Assembly: GCF_900112615.1 (NCBI RefSeq)
Contig: NZ_FOMK01000005.1
Coordinates: forward strand, 1-64,000
Length of the DNA: 64,000 nt
Source: Chitinophaga sp. CF118
GTDB taxonomy: Bacteria > Bacteroidota > Bacteroidia > Chitinophagales > Chitinophagaceae
Reading direction: 5' to 3'
This document shows positions 53,004 through 62,352 of the stretch, piece by piece. A program made the position numbers and the translations under genes. Under the pieces are notes generated by a model. It was not told where the DNA came from and did no database searches. It saw only the letters and a program-made list of their open reading frames with translations. Numbering within the stretch: position 1 is the first letter of the stretch; each line of letters opens with the position of its first letter.

Positions 53004-53426
53004 ATGCCCTTGAAAACATATCTTTTACCTGTTCTGGCCTTGTTACTTACATTTACGGCCTGCAAGAAGAAAAACTCAAATGGTGATCCTGCTCCACAGG
53101 AAGAGGGCCTGGTGATTTCCCTTGAAAATGTAACTGAGGGTGCTTACACAGCTGCTCCTGGTTCTACTTACACATTTCAGGTTAAAGTTACTTCTGCCAT
53201 GCCTTCAAAGGGTGTAACTGTAGATATAACTGCAATTACTGACCCGGGAGGGATTGTAATTCCCCAGAACCTGATTGCCCCTACCACAGATGGTACCATA
53301 TCTATCAATCTTAGTGGTCTGAAACCCCTGCAGATTGTGAAGGTAACAGTGGTGATTACTTCTGCGGGCAAATCAAACAATGTGGTTACCAAGTCATTCT
53401 GGATTACGAATAAGGAACCGCAATAA
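53004..53426 (+). CDS. Lipoprotein of unknown function
   Basis: 140 residues. A lipoprotein signal peptide ends in TFTAC with lipobox Cys20, followed by KKKNSNG; the rest is a small all-beta domain with alternating hydrophobic residues (YTFQVKVTSAMPSKGVTVDI), resembling an immunoglobulin-like fold. After lipidation it would sit in the inner or outer membrane. Lysines after the Cys do not show the S(D/E)3-like surface-export signal of this phylum. Function unknown. Confidence 0.75.
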   Translation: MPLKTYLLPVLALLLTFTACKKKNSNGDPAPQEEGLVISLENVTEGAYTAAPGSTYTFQVKVTSAMPSKGVTVDITAITDPGGIVIPQNLIAPTTDGTISINLSGLKPLQIVKVTVVITSAGKSNNVVTKSFWITNKEPQ

Positions 53427-53468
53427 GAAATTTTACATATATCTATTAAGCAGCCAGCCAGCTGTATA

Positions 53469-53548
53469 TCAGAAGAGATTTAGTCATCCTTCGTTCATCC
53501 TTCGTTTTTAAACGGAGGATGAACGAAGGATGACTAAATCTCTTCTGA
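53469..53548. terminator. 38-bp hairpin (one G-T) with internal 11-bp repeats
   Basis: 53469-53506 is complementary to 53511-53548 except one wobble pair; loop TTTA. The left arm holds two adjacent CATCCTTCGTT copies. It lies between the lipoprotein gene and the GT4 gene and would be followed on the plus strand by ATTTCTTCC. Confidence 0.82.
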
Positions 53549-53591
53549 ATTTCTTCCTAGCTTTGCATGCAGCAGAATAAGCAGGTAAATT

Positions 53592-54683
53592 ATGCGTATA
53601 GGAGTGAATGCGAGTCCTATGTCCCTGGATACGACCGCGGATACAGGCAATATAGTTACAACACTTTTAACAGGGCTATGCCGGTTACACCCGGAACATA
53701 CATTTATTTTCTTCTTTGATAAAAAACCGGTTTCCCTGGAATTGCCAGAGAATGTTTCCGTGGTGGTATTGCCCTTAAAAGGTTCCAAAGCCTGGCAACG
53801 TTATTTATGGCTGGAGTGGAAATTGCCCCGGGCAATGAAAGCACAGGGGATAGAATTGTTTCTGGGGATGGATGGTTTTTTGCCATTACGTAGTACTATT
53901 CCCGCAAATCTGTATATTCCTGATATGGGTTTTATGCATGGAGTAGCAGGTATGCGCCCTTCCATACAGCGGTCGCTTAAAAAAAATATGGTGAAATATA
54001 TCCGGAAAGCGCAGCGGATACTGGTATTATCGCAAACAGTACAGGAAGATGTGATAACCTATGCTCCGGAAGCGGCATCCCGTATACAGAAGATATCACC
54101 TGGCATTCATAAAAGCTATAAGCCACTTGAATGGGATGAAAGAGAGGATGTGAAAAGGGAATTTGCCGGTGGAGTAGAATATTTTATAGCAGTGGGTAGT
54201 TTACATCCCCGTAATAATGTGTTGCCTTTGCTGAAAGCATTTTCTGCGCTGAAAAGAAGATTACATTCAAATATGAAACTGGTCCTGGCAGGTGCAGCTA
54301 CTCCTGCCGGTGCTGATATTTCAGCATCGCTGGCCAGTTATAAATACAGAAATGATGTGGTGTGGCTGGAAGAAACAGATCAGGAAACTATGTCAAAGCT
54401 GGTGGCAGGTGCATATGCGTTGATTTATACTTCCCGTTTTGAAGGAATGGCGATGCCAGTGTATGCGGCCCTGCAATGCCAGGTGCCGGTAATTGCTCTG
54501 GATGGACTGGCCGCCAGGGAGGCCGGGGGAGATGCTGTATTATATACAGATCCGGATAGCCTGGGAGACCTGGCAGATAAAATGTGCCTGTTATATAAAG
54601 ATGAACAATTACGCAGCCGGCAGCTGAGCAGGATTGCTGCCAGGGCATTGCCGGGTATTGAGACAGGCCCTTTAATCAGCTGA
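53592..54683 (+). CDS. Glycosyltransferase family 4
   Basis: 363 residues. The two GT-B lobes are visible: MRIGVNASPMSLDTTADTGN at the N-terminus and YFIAVGSLHPRNNVLPLLKA at the start of the second, followed by AYALIYTSRFEGMAMPVYAA with the E-x7-E donor-binding pattern (Glu in RFEGMAMPVYAALQ). It transfers a sugar from a nucleotide donor; the target is unknown. A -7 box TAGCTTTG lies at 53558-53565. It is not part of a recognisable polysaccharide locus. Confidence 0.86.
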   Translation: MRIGVNASPMSLDTTADTGNIVTTLLTGLCRLHPEHTFIFFFDKKPVSLELPENVSVVVLPLKGSKAWQRYLWLEWKLPRAMKAQGIELFLGMDGFLPLRSTIPANLYIPDMGFMHGVAGMRPSIQRSLKKNMVKYIRKAQRILVLSQTVQEDVITYAPEAASRIQKISPGIHKSYKPLEWDEREDVKREFAGGVEYFIAVGSLHPRNNVLPLLKAFSALKRRLHSNMKLVLAGAATPAGADISASLASYKYRNDVVWLEETDQETMSKLVAGAYALIYTSRFEGMAMPVYAALQCQVPVIALDGLAAREAGGDAVLYTDPDSLGDLADKMCLLYKDEQLRSRQLSRIAARALPGIETGPLIS

Positions 54684-54769
54684 TATTGGGAATATCCTAT
54701 AGTTGCGGTAGACTAACATTGATCAATTAATACTAACTTTGCGTTTTCAAAAATATCGGAACAACATTT

Positions 54770-55120
54770 ATGGCAAAATTATCTACCATACAGGTCCAGG
54801 TAGGACTGGACAACGACCGGGTACCGGAGAAGATAGAATGGCGTGCAACAGACAGTTCGGAAGCTGATCGTTACCAGCAGGCAAAGGCTATGCTGATCTC
54901 TTTCTGGGATGGTGCTGATAAAACTGCATTGCGTATAGATCTGTGGACAAAACAGATGATGGTGGATGAAATGGCTGATTTCTTTTACCAGACGATGATG
55001 ACCATGGCAGACACTTACCAGCGGGCTACACCATACAAAGATCAGGCTGATGATCTGCGTGCTTTTGCAAAAGATTTCTACAAGAAATTTGAAGAAAAGC
55101 AGAAAGAAGAACAAAAATAG
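54770..55120 (+). CDS. gldC: Gliding-motility-associated protein GldC
   Basis: 116 residues matching GldC: VGLDNDRVPEKIEWRATDS, ISFWDGADKTALRIDLWTKQ and MVDEMADFFYQTMMTMADTY. GldC is conserved in Bacteroidota and its loss affects gliding in Flavobacterium, but it is also present in non-gliders. A -7 box TAACTTTG is at 54734-54741. gldB is not adjacent. Confidence 0.9.
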   Translation: MAKLSTIQVQVGLDNDRVPEKIEWRATDSSEADRYQQAKAMLISFWDGADKTALRIDLWTKQMMVDEMADFFYQTMMTMADTYQRATPYKDQADDLRAFAKDFYKKFEEKQKEEQK

Positions 55121-55153
55121 TCTTCACAGACATTGAAAGAAAAACAACCACTT

Positions 55154-55606
55154 ATGTCATTAGAACTGAATATTAACGCAGCTATCAAAACTGCTATGCT
55201 TGCAAAAAGCGAAGCAGATTTGCGTGCACTGCGTGCTATTAAAGCAGCCATACTGATTGTTAAAACATCAGAAGGTGGTGGTGCAGAATTAACAGAGGCA
55301 GATGAAAGCAAGTTGCTCCAAAAGCTGGCTAAACAAAGAAAAGACTCTCTGGATATTTTCCGTCAGCAGAACAGGGAAGACCTTGCAAAGAAAGAAGAGG
55401 AAGAACTGGAAGTAATAGAAAGGTATCTGCCTAAGCAGATGGATGAAAGCGAATTAAGAACAGCTATTACCGCCATTATTGCATCTACCGGAGCCAGTTC
55501 TCCAGCTGATATGGGTAAAGTGATGGGCGTAGCTTCCAAACAACTGGCAGGTAAAGCTGATGGAAAAGCTATTTCTGCAGTGGTAAAAGAGCTGCTGGCC
55601 AAATAG
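55154..55606 (+). CDS. GatB/YqeY domain protein
   Basis: 150 residues from ATG 55154 (a TTG at 55133 adds seven). YqeY-like domain: LNINAAIKTAMLAKSEADLR, KLAKQRKDSLDIFRQQNRED, VIERYLPKQMDESELRTAIT and MGKVMGVASKQLAGKADG. The fold resembles the tail of the GatB subunit of aspartyl/glutamyl-tRNA amidotransferase, but the protein is separate from GatB. It follows gldC by 33 bp. Precise role unknown. Confidence 0.9.
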   Translation: MSLELNINAAIKTAMLAKSEADLRALRAIKAAILIVKTSEGGGAELTEADESKLLQKLAKQRKDSLDIFRQQNREDLAKKEEEELEVIERYLPKQMDESELRTAITAIIASTGASSPADMGKVMGVASKQLAGKADGKAISAVVKELLAK

Positions 55607-55656
55607 AGCATAAAGAGTACTGGTAAAGCAAAGAGGCAGAGAATTTTTTTATATCT

Positions 55657-56199
55657 ATGGGAATCGACATTGTTTTTGCCATTATCCTGGTCTTTGCTAT
55701 CTATAAAGGATACAGCCGTGGTCTTATTGTAGCTGTATTTTCTTTTGTAGCAGTTACTTTAGGGATGGCAGCTGCATTAAAACTTACCACAGTCGCAGTA
55801 TTGTATGCACAACAGCACTGGCAGATTCATACCCGTTGGTTACCGGTAATTTGTTTTATTGGTCTTTTTGTAGGAGTTGTTCTGCTGGTAAGGCTGGGGG
55901 CTACACTTGTGCAAACATTGGTAGAGCTGGCTATGATGGGCTGGTTAAACAAATTAGGCGGAATTATATTATATAGTGCTATATTTATCATTGCATATAG
56001 CGTCCTATTGTGGATCGCCAATCAACTATATTGGTTGAGCCCGGAAACCAAGATGCAATCCGTAGTATATCCCTACATAGAGCACCTGGGGCCTGCCGTG
56101 ATGAATGGCTTAGGCAAAATAATTCCAATTTTTAAGGATATGTTTGCCGGTTTGCAATCCTTTTTTGATAATGCAGCAAAGGAAATGCAAGCTATTTAG
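55657..56199 (+). CDS. CvpA-family membrane protein
   Basis: 180 residues. An N-terminal GIDIVFAIILVFAIYKGYSRG with the family glycine pattern is followed by three further helices (about 28-48, 62-85 and 105-128). In E. coli CvpA is needed for colicin V production and envelope integrity under bile or other stress. It lies 50 bp after the YqeY gene in the same direction. Confidence 0.84.
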   Translation: MGIDIVFAIILVFAIYKGYSRGLIVAVFSFVAVTLGMAAALKLTTVAVLYAQQHWQIHTRWLPVICFIGLFVGVVLLVRLGATLVQTLVELAMMGWLNKLGGIILYSAIFIIAYSVLLWIANQLYWLSPETKMQSVVYPYIEHLGPAVMNGLGKIIPIFKDMFAGLQSFFDNAAKEMQAI

Positions 56200-56270
56200 C
56201 TAGATTCAAAGATTATTTGAATTAAGAAAAAGAATTATTTTAGCGCAAAATTGACTTTCAAGCTTTGGCA

Positions 56271-57035
56271 ATGGTTTACGAAATTAAAACACAGGGAAAG
56301 TTTAAGTACGTAGAGGAAGGAGAGGGGGAGCCGTTAGTATTACTGCATGGATTATTTGGTGCATTGAGTAATTTTGGAGGATTGATAGAGTACTTTCGTC
56401 AGTTTAATAAGGTAGTGGTACCTATGTTGCCATTGTTTGACCTGAATATCCTGGATACTTCCGTATCCGGCCTGGCCAAATACGTACACAAGTTTATTGA
56501 GTCTCAGGGATATACCAACATACATTTACTTGGCAACTCATTGGGTGGCCATGTGGGAATGGTATACCTGCTAAAACATCCTGAAGCACCGGTAAAGTCT
56601 CTTACATTAACAGGTAGTTCCGGATTGTTTGAAAACGGTATGGGAGAAACTTATCCTAAAAGAGGAGATTATGACTATATCCGTAAAAAGACCGAGCTTA
56701 CTTTTTATGATCCTGCAATGGCTACCAAAGAACTGGTAGATGAAGTGTTTGAGATTACTACTAACCGTTTAAAAGTTATCAAGATCATCACCTTAGCTAA
56801 ATCTGCTATCAGGCATAACCTGGGAGAGGAACTAAGGGACATTACCATACCTACCCTGTTAGTATGGGGATTGAATGATACTGTTACTCCTCCAATGGTA
56901 GGTGAAGAGTTTAAGAAACTTATTCCTAATTCTGAACTGCATTTCATTGATAAGTGTGGACATGCTCCTATGATGGAACAACCAGAAGAGTTTAATAAGA
57001 TCCTGCATGCCTTCATGGATAAACTGAAAAAATAG
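56271..57035 (+). CDS. Alpha/beta hydrolase
   Basis: 254 residues from ATG 56271 (a TTG at 56265 adds two). Fold motifs: EPLVLLHGLFGALSNFGGLI, nucleophile Ser in LLGNSLGGHVGMVYLL, the acid in LVWGLNDTVTPP, and catalytic His in IDKCGHAPMMEQPEEFN. It resembles hydrolases with a broad esterase, dehalogenase or MhpC-like range; the substrate is not predictable. It is a separate family member from the hydrolase at 49860. Confidence 0.87.
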   Translation: MVYEIKTQGKFKYVEEGEGEPLVLLHGLFGALSNFGGLIEYFRQFNKVVVPMLPLFDLNILDTSVSGLAKYVHKFIESQGYTNIHLLGNSLGGHVGMVYLLKHPEAPVKSLTLTGSSGLFENGMGETYPKRGDYDYIRKKTELTFYDPAMATKELVDEVFEITTNRLKVIKIITLAKSAIRHNLGEELRDITIPTLLVWGLNDTVTPPMVGEEFKKLIPNSELHFIDKCGHAPMMEQPEEFNKILHAFMDKLKK

Positions 57036-57225
57036 TGATAGCCCGCAGATAGGGATAATCCATCGATCAGTCTGGCATTTATTATACTACTGCCCGTACC
57101 TATATGTAACAAACCACTAATTCCTAACGTTACGTATATAAGTACAACGGCATGTCCATTCATAATTCTCAATTGACTGTTCGCGATACTTTTCCTATTA
57201 TTGTATAACAATAGCGCAATCAAAA

Positions 57226-57888
57226 ATGCTCGCACGTGATCTCATATCAACAGTAGTTCCTATTCTGCATCCACTGGATTCAGGATCAAGAGCGTTGCGC
57301 CTTATGAACGAATATCATCTTACCCAATTACCTATGGTACTCGAAAATAAGTACCTGGCATTAGTGGAAGAAGATGATATTATGGACCTGGACGACGCTG
57401 AGATTCACCTGGAGAATATGGAATATAATGGCTCTAAACCAGCTATTATGGAGAATGCACATTTTTATGAGGCGCTGAAACTATTCAATACTCTCAAATT
57501 ATCTGCCCTTCCGGTAATCACTCAGGAGAACGAATACCTGGGAGTGCTCACAAAAGATAACTTGCTGGGTGTACTGGGACAGTATAATGGAGTGAAAGAG
57601 CATGGTGGTATCCTGGCTCTGGATATGGATCCAAGGGATTACAGCCTGAGTGAAATTGCGCGTATTGCGGAGTCGAATGATGTAACATTGCTTAGCGTAA
57701 ATACTATCACTAACCCGGTTTCCGGCAGACTGGAAGTATTACTGAAAACAAACAGACAGGAGTTACAGGGATTGCTGGCTACTTTTGAACGTTTCAACTA
57801 CGCTATCAAATACACTGTTACAGAAGAACAGGAGGAAGACCTGGTTAAAAAGAATTATGATCTGCTGATGAATTACATCAGCATGTAA
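57226..57888 (+). CDS. CBS-domain protein of the nadK neighbourhood
   Basis: 220 residues. Two CBS motifs, roughly 1-58 and 70-128 (MNEYHLTQLPMVLENKYLAL and LKLSALPVITQENEYLGVLT), are followed by an ACT-like segment (about 140-210, VTLLSVNTITNPVSGRLEVL). CBS pairs bind adenosine nucleotides. The gene regularly precedes nadK or the envelope block in this phylum, so a regulatory link is plausible. It ends at a strong terminator. Confidence 0.85.
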   Translation: MLARDLISTVVPILHPLDSGSRALRLMNEYHLTQLPMVLENKYLALVEEDDIMDLDDAEIHLENMEYNGSKPAIMENAHFYEALKLFNTLKLSALPVITQENEYLGVLTKDNLLGVLGQYNGVKEHGGILALDMDPRDYSLSEIARIAESNDVTLLSVNTITNPVSGRLEVLLKTNRQELQGLLATFERFNYAIKYTVTEEQEEDLVKKNYDLLMNYISM

Positions 57889-57904
57889 CAATAAAAGATA
57901 AACG

Positions 57905-57953
57905 AAAAAGCTTAATGCAGTACGCCATACGCGTTTTGCATTAAGCTTTTTTT
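57905..57953 (+). terminator. Terminator after the CBS protein gene
   Basis: Perfect 15-bp stem (57905-57919 with 57937-57951) ending in a T-run to 57953. Confidence 0.85.
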
Positions 57954-57962
57954 GTTATTTTA

Positions 57963-59408
57963 ATGCCCCATATGGCTTATAAAACGGGACTTATAAAGCA
58001 AATCTTTCTCTTCTGCATCATATACACCCTTTTCTTTTGTAAGGGATTTGCCCGCCAGTCACCACCGGCGGGAATTTCTTCCGTGTCGGATACTGCTTAT
58101 ATTATAGTAAGGAATGTGGTGATCCTGGGGAATAAAAAAACAAGGACCAATGTGATTCTGCGTGAACTGGGACTTGCTCCCGGCGATACCATCCACCTCC
58201 GTCATCTGGCAGAGACCCTGGAACAAAAACGCAAACAGCTGTTAAATACTTCCCTATTCCTGAATATTACCGTAAACGTAAAGAACTGGCAGGATAATAA
58301 TGCAGACATTGTATTCGAGGTATGGGAGCGATGGTACACCTTTCCAATCCCCATCTTTAAACTGGCAGATCGTAATTTTAACCAGTGGTGGGTAGAACAG
58401 GGGCGTAGCCTGGACAGGGTAAACGTGGGTGTACGGTTGTTCCAGGATAATCTCACCGGGCGTAATGACGAAGTAAGGGCCGAGTTGCAGTACGGCTATA
58501 CCCAACGGGTGGCACTTTCCTATGATTTGCCATATGTTGATAAATCTTTCCGGCATGGGATAGGCTTTATCTTTTCTTTTAGCCGGAATCGTGAAATCAA
58601 CGACAGTACCGCTGAAAATAAGCAGCACTTCTACCGGCAGGATGAGTTTATCCGCCGGGTATACACTATGGGCGTCAGTTACAGCTACCGCAAGGCAATC
58701 AATACACGGCACCAGGTATTCCTTACATATAATTATGAAAAGGTTAATGATTCCGTTGCAATCTATAATCCCAATTATTTTGGAGGAGGACGAACTATGG
58801 TTCACTATCTGAACCTGCTTTACCGGATAAGTTATACCCGGGCAGACAGTTGGACTTATCCCTTAAAAGGTATTATGTTGCAGGCAGAGGCAGAGAAAAT
58901 GGGATTAGGCGGACTGAGTGATATTGATCATGTGCGATTACGGCTAAGGGTAGCCAGATACTGGCAATTATTCTATAAAACATACGGAGCACTGGGATTA
59001 AGGTCGCAGGTAAAGTTCCCGGCCAATCAGCCCTATGTAGATCAGAAAGCAATTGGTTATCAGGACGATTATCTGAGGGGATTGGAATATAATGTAGTGG
59101 ATGGCACCAGTTATTTTATTGTAAAATCTACTTTACGGAGAGAGATGCTGAATTTCAGGATGAAGCTGCCACTTGTGCCTAAGAAATTCAGTGCGCTTCC
59201 ATTCCGGGTTATGGCCAAGATCTATGGGGATGCCGGGTATGCTTATAGTCAGCGGTATCGTTATGGATTGCTCAACAATCGTATTTTATATACTGGAGGT
59301 ATAGGCTTCGACATAGTTTCCTTTTATGATTCCTGCCTGAGAATAGAGTATAGTATAAACCAGTTAGGGCAAAAAGGGCTATTTTTACACACTAAATTAG
59401 ACATGTAG
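57963..59408 (+). CDS. Omp85-like outer-membrane protein with one POTRA domain
   Basis: 481 residues. A signal peptide (about 1-30) is followed by a single POTRA domain (VRNVVILGNKKTRTNVILRE with LFLNITVNVKN, about 45-125), then a barrel of amphipathic strands (RAELQYGYTQRVALSYDLP, YFGGGRTMVHYLNLLYRIS), ending in LHTKLDM. BamA has five POTRAs, so this is a shorter relative such as the FhaC/TamA-like or patatin-associated type; its role is unknown. It is 18 bp before nadK and probably part of the same transcript. Confidence 0.83.
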   Translation: MPHMAYKTGLIKQIFLFCIIYTLFFCKGFARQSPPAGISSVSDTAYIIVRNVVILGNKKTRTNVILRELGLAPGDTIHLRHLAETLEQKRKQLLNTSLFLNITVNVKNWQDNNADIVFEVWERWYTFPIPIFKLADRNFNQWWVEQGRSLDRVNVGVRLFQDNLTGRNDEVRAELQYGYTQRVALSYDLPYVDKSFRHGIGFIFSFSRNREINDSTAENKQHFYRQDEFIRRVYTMGVSYSYRKAINTRHQVFLTYNYEKVNDSVAIYNPNYFGGGRTMVHYLNLLYRISYTRADSWTYPLKGIMLQAEAEKMGLGGLSDIDHVRLRLRVARYWQLFYKTYGALGLRSQVKFPANQPYVDQKAIGYQDDYLRGLEYNVVDGTSYFIVKSTLRREMLNFRMKLPLVPKKFSALPFRVMAKIYGDAGYAYSQRYRYGLLNNRILYTGGIGFDIVSFYDSCLRIEYSINQLGQKGLFLHTKLDM

Positions 59409-59426
59409 CTGAGTTAACGAGAGATT

Positions 59427-60314
59427 ATGCAAATTGCCATATATAGCCGGGGTTTTGTTAAAGAGGATTTACCAATTATTCAACTGTTGCTGGATGAATT
59501 GCAACGGGAGGAGATTGACACTATTGTATATGAACCGTTCTGGCAAGCGCTGGAACCGAATATCCAATTTGGGAAGGTACCAGGTACTTTTGCACATGCA
59601 GAAGATCTGCATGGTAAGGCGGATATTCTGGTAAGCCTGGGTGGTGATGGTACACTGCTGGATACTGTATGTTATGTAAGAGATAAGAACATTCCGGTGC
59701 TGGGTATTAATTTCGGACGACTGGGGTTCCTTGCCAGTATAGGGAAAGGGGCAATTTATGCCGCTGTGCAGGCACTGAAACAGCGTACTTATATAGTAGA
59801 TAAACGTTCCCTGTTGCATCTGGACTCCAATGTAGGGCTGTTTGGAGAAGTGCCTTATGCGCTGAATGACTTTACTATTCACAAGAAGGATACTTCTGCA
59901 ATGGTTAAGATCCATACTTACCTGAACGGGGAATTCCTGAATACTTACTGGGCAGATGGGCTGATTGTTGCTACCCCTACCGGATCTACCGGATATTCTC
60001 TTAGTTGTGGCGGGCCTGTGGTATTTCCGGAAGCCGGCAGTTTTGTTATTACGCCGGTAGCCCCTCATAATCTGAATGTACGACCAATTATAGTCCCTAA
60101 TAACAATATTATCTCATTCGAAGTGGAAGGCCGTAGTGACCAGTTTTTATGCACGCTGGATTCCAGGATGGAGACAATTGACAATACGGTACAACTGGCC
60201 ATTAAAAAGGAAAGCTTCAGTCTGAGCCTGTTACGTCTCGATGATAGCAATTTTCTGCATACCTTGCGGAACAAGTTGTTATGGGGGGTAGATGCAAGAA
60301 ATACGCTGAAATAG
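59427..60314 (+). CDS. nadK: NAD kinase
   Basis: 295 residues. The GGDGT motif (residues 72-76) with the catalytic Asp, FGRLGFLAS, the NAD-binding TPTGSTGYSLSCGGPV and VTPVAPHNLNVRPI are present. It phosphorylates NAD to NADP with ATP. It is in the conserved order CBS protein, POTRA protein, nadK, DUF6089, uppS, bamA. Confidence 0.96.
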   Translation: MQIAIYSRGFVKEDLPIIQLLLDELQREEIDTIVYEPFWQALEPNIQFGKVPGTFAHAEDLHGKADILVSLGGDGTLLDTVCYVRDKNIPVLGINFGRLGFLASIGKGAIYAAVQALKQRTYIVDKRSLLHLDSNVGLFGEVPYALNDFTIHKKDTSAMVKIHTYLNGEFLNTYWADGLIVATPTGSTGYSLSCGGPVVFPEAGSFVITPVAPHNLNVRPIIVPNNNIISFEVEGRSDQFLCTLDSRMETIDNTVQLAIKKESFSLSLLRLDDSNFLHTLRNKLLWGVDARNTLK

Positions 60315-60492
60315 GATGCTTCTTTAGAAAATCCCTGCCAATGAGACAAAAAGAAATGCATTGCGGAATGCCATCTGCACATTTGAAAATTAGCATATTA
60401 GAAAAAAATATTACATTTGATTACTTTATTTAATACCAAAAGCGGGTATTATTGCGTTTAAAGGAATCATCGCGTTTAAGCAGAACGGATTT

Positions 60493-61359
60493 ATGGGCAA
60501 AGCTTTCTTTTACTCCAAACGAATTATCACTTCTGGCCTCATCGCAGTAGGATCCCTATTCCTGATGCCTGCTTTTGCTCAGAATGAGCTATCGTATACC
60601 GGTGAATTAGGTATTTCGGTAGGAGCTGCACATTACTTTGGGGATCTTAACACCCGTGGAGCTATTAATGCCGCCAAGCCGGCCATCGGGATCTTTTACC
60701 GCAAATACATGAATGATTATATAGGGGTGAGGGTTCATGGCCGTTTTATGCAATTGGGTTATTCTGATGTTTATAATAAGAATGACTTCCAGCGGCGGCG
60801 TAACCTGAGTTTCAATACCAATGTATGGGAACTGGGACTTCAGGGCGACTTTAACTTCTTCCGGTTTGAACCAGGTTCTCTGGGTTACCGGTTTACACCA
60901 TATTTTACGGGAGGGGCTTCTCTCTTTTACTTTAACCCCTACGCATACCTGAATGGTAAGAAATATAGTTTACAACCATTAGGCACTGAAGGACAGGGCA
61001 CTGCCATGTTCCCATCCCGGAAACCTTACAGCCTGGTATCTACTGCGTATTTAGTGGGAGGCGGATTCAAATATAATTTATCAAGGAAGGTAAATGTAGG
61101 ACTGGAGGTATTATACCGGTTCACAAATACAGATTACCTGGATGATGTAAGCACCACTTATGCCGGGTCTGCTTTATTTCCCCCAAATACAAATGGCACT
61201 AACACAGCAGCTTATCTTTTACAGGATCGTTCATATGCTACCGGCACCCCAATAGGAACACAGGGACGCCAGCGGGGTAACAGCAGAGATAAGGACCAGT
61301 TTGCCACCGTTGAGCTCACAATCAGCATTTTATTTACTACTTACAGATGTAAATTCTAG
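60493..61359 (+). CDS. DUF6089 outer-membrane beta-barrel protein
   Basis: 288 residues. A signal peptide ends near LMPAFAQNE (about residue 30). Barrel strands include YTGELGISVGAAHYFGDLNT, FYRKYMNDYIGVRVHGRFMQ and VAYLVGGG-like stretches; the protein ends in an aromatic residue (RCKF). DUF6089 proteins are found before uppS-bamA in Bacteroidota and are thought to lie in the outer membrane; their function is unknown. A -7 box TACATTTG is at 60412-60419, though the -33 spacing is long. Confidence 0.87.
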   Translation: MGKAFFYSKRIITSGLIAVGSLFLMPAFAQNELSYTGELGISVGAAHYFGDLNTRGAINAAKPAIGIFYRKYMNDYIGVRVHGRFMQLGYSDVYNKNDFQRRRNLSFNTNVWELGLQGDFNFFRFEPGSLGYRFTPYFTGGASLFYFNPYAYLNGKKYSLQPLGTEGQGTAMFPSRKPYSLVSTAYLVGGGFKYNLSRKVNVGLEVLYRFTNTDYLDDVSTTYAGSALFPPNTNGTNTAAYLLQDRSYATGTPIGTQGRQRGNSRDKDQFATVELTISILFTTYRCKF

Positions 61360-61502
61360 ATTCGCAGGTAATAGATGCCTGTTGGCAGGATATTATGGGC
61401 AATTGGCCTATTTTATCAAAAAAATAAAACTTTATTTTTGGAGGAAACTGCCCACAGTAAAGGATTTCGCTGTTAAAACTACGTTAAAACCCCCCTTCGC
61501 CC

Positions 61503-61532
61503 TTTGCAGGGAAAGCCATATATCTATTTTTG
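61503..61532 (+). promoter_or_regulatory. Promoter of uppS-bamA
   Basis: TTTG (61503-61506), 18 nt, TATTTTTG (61525-61532); a second box TATCTTTG follows directly (61533-61540). This would give a leader of about 45-55 nt before ATG 61591. Confidence 0.62.
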
Positions 61533-61590
61533 TATCTTTGCACACTTTTACTTAAATCGGTTCGATACATATAATTTGCCGCAGATACAC

Positions 61591-62352
61591 ATGAGTTTGA
61601 AGGATAAATTAGACTTACAACGGTTACCGCGACATATTGCCATCATTATGGATGGGAATGGCCGTTGGGCTAAAGAACGTGGCCAGGACCGGCTTTTCGG
61701 TCATCATGAGGGGGTAGAAAGTGTCCGGAATATTACGGAAGCTTGTGCAGAATTGGGTATAGAGTATCTCACACTGTACGCATTTTCAACAGAAAACTGG
61801 GATCGTCCTGTTTATGAGGTTAACGGAATAATGGAGCTGCTGGTGAACACTATCCGCAATGAAGTTGCTACGTTATCAAAAAATAATATCAGATTGCATG
61901 TAATCGGAGACATGAACATGTTACCCGGGCAATGTAAAACTGAGATGGAAGAGGCTATGGCCTTAACCAGTCAGAATACAGGGCTGAACCTGGTAATGGC
62001 ACTCAGCTATAGTGCCAGGTGGGAAATAGTGAATGCCGCAAAAAACATTGCACAGGATGTGAAAGACGGGAAGCTGGAACCAGAGGCGGTAACGCCGGAG
62101 ATGTGGCAAAAATACCTGTGTACAACTACCCAGCCTGATCCTGAATTAATGATCAGAACAAGCGGCGAATGCAGAATCAGTAACTTTTTACTATACCAGT
62201 TGGCTTATGCGGAGCTATACTTTACAGATACCCGCTGGCCGGATTTCCGCAAAGAACACCTTTACGAAGCAATATTAAACTACCAGACCAGAGAACGGCG
62301 CTTTGGTAAAACAAGCGATCAAATACAGCAGAATGAAGAAATTATTTCCTAA
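61591..62352 (+). CDS. uppS: Isoprenyl transferase (undecaprenyl diphosphate synthase)
   Basis: 253 residues from ATG 61591 (the frame is open to 61504 but passes through the promoter). Catalytic Asp21 in IAIIMDGNGRWAKERG, YLTLYAFSTENWDRP, MALSYSARWEIVNA, RTSGECRISNFLLYQLAYAE and LYFTDTRWPDF are cis-prenyltransferase signatures; the usual RTGGE is here RTSGE. It makes the C55 lipid carrier of peptidoglycan and O-glycan synthesis. It overlaps the bamA start by 20 bp. Confidence 0.95.
   Translation: MSLKDKLDLQRLPRHIAIIMDGNGRWAKERGQDRLFGHHEGVESVRNITEACAELGIEYLTLYAFSTENWDRPVYEVNGIMELLVNTIRNEVATLSKNNIRLHVIGDMNMLPGQCKTEMEEAMALTSQNTGLNLVMALSYSARWEIVNAAKNIAQDVKDGKLEPEAVTPEMWQKYLCTTTQPDPELMIRTSGECRISNFLLYQLAYAELYFTDTRWPDFRKEHLYEAILNYQTRERRFGKTSDQIQQNEEIIS

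Noticed and set aside
58254-58805. A 183-codon frame on the minus strand within the Omp85-like gene
   Set aside because: Antisense shadow; the plus-strand product has signal peptide, POTRA and barrel features.
59469-60068. A 199-codon frame on the minus strand within nadK
   Set aside because: Antisense to intact NAD kinase motifs; no family resemblance.
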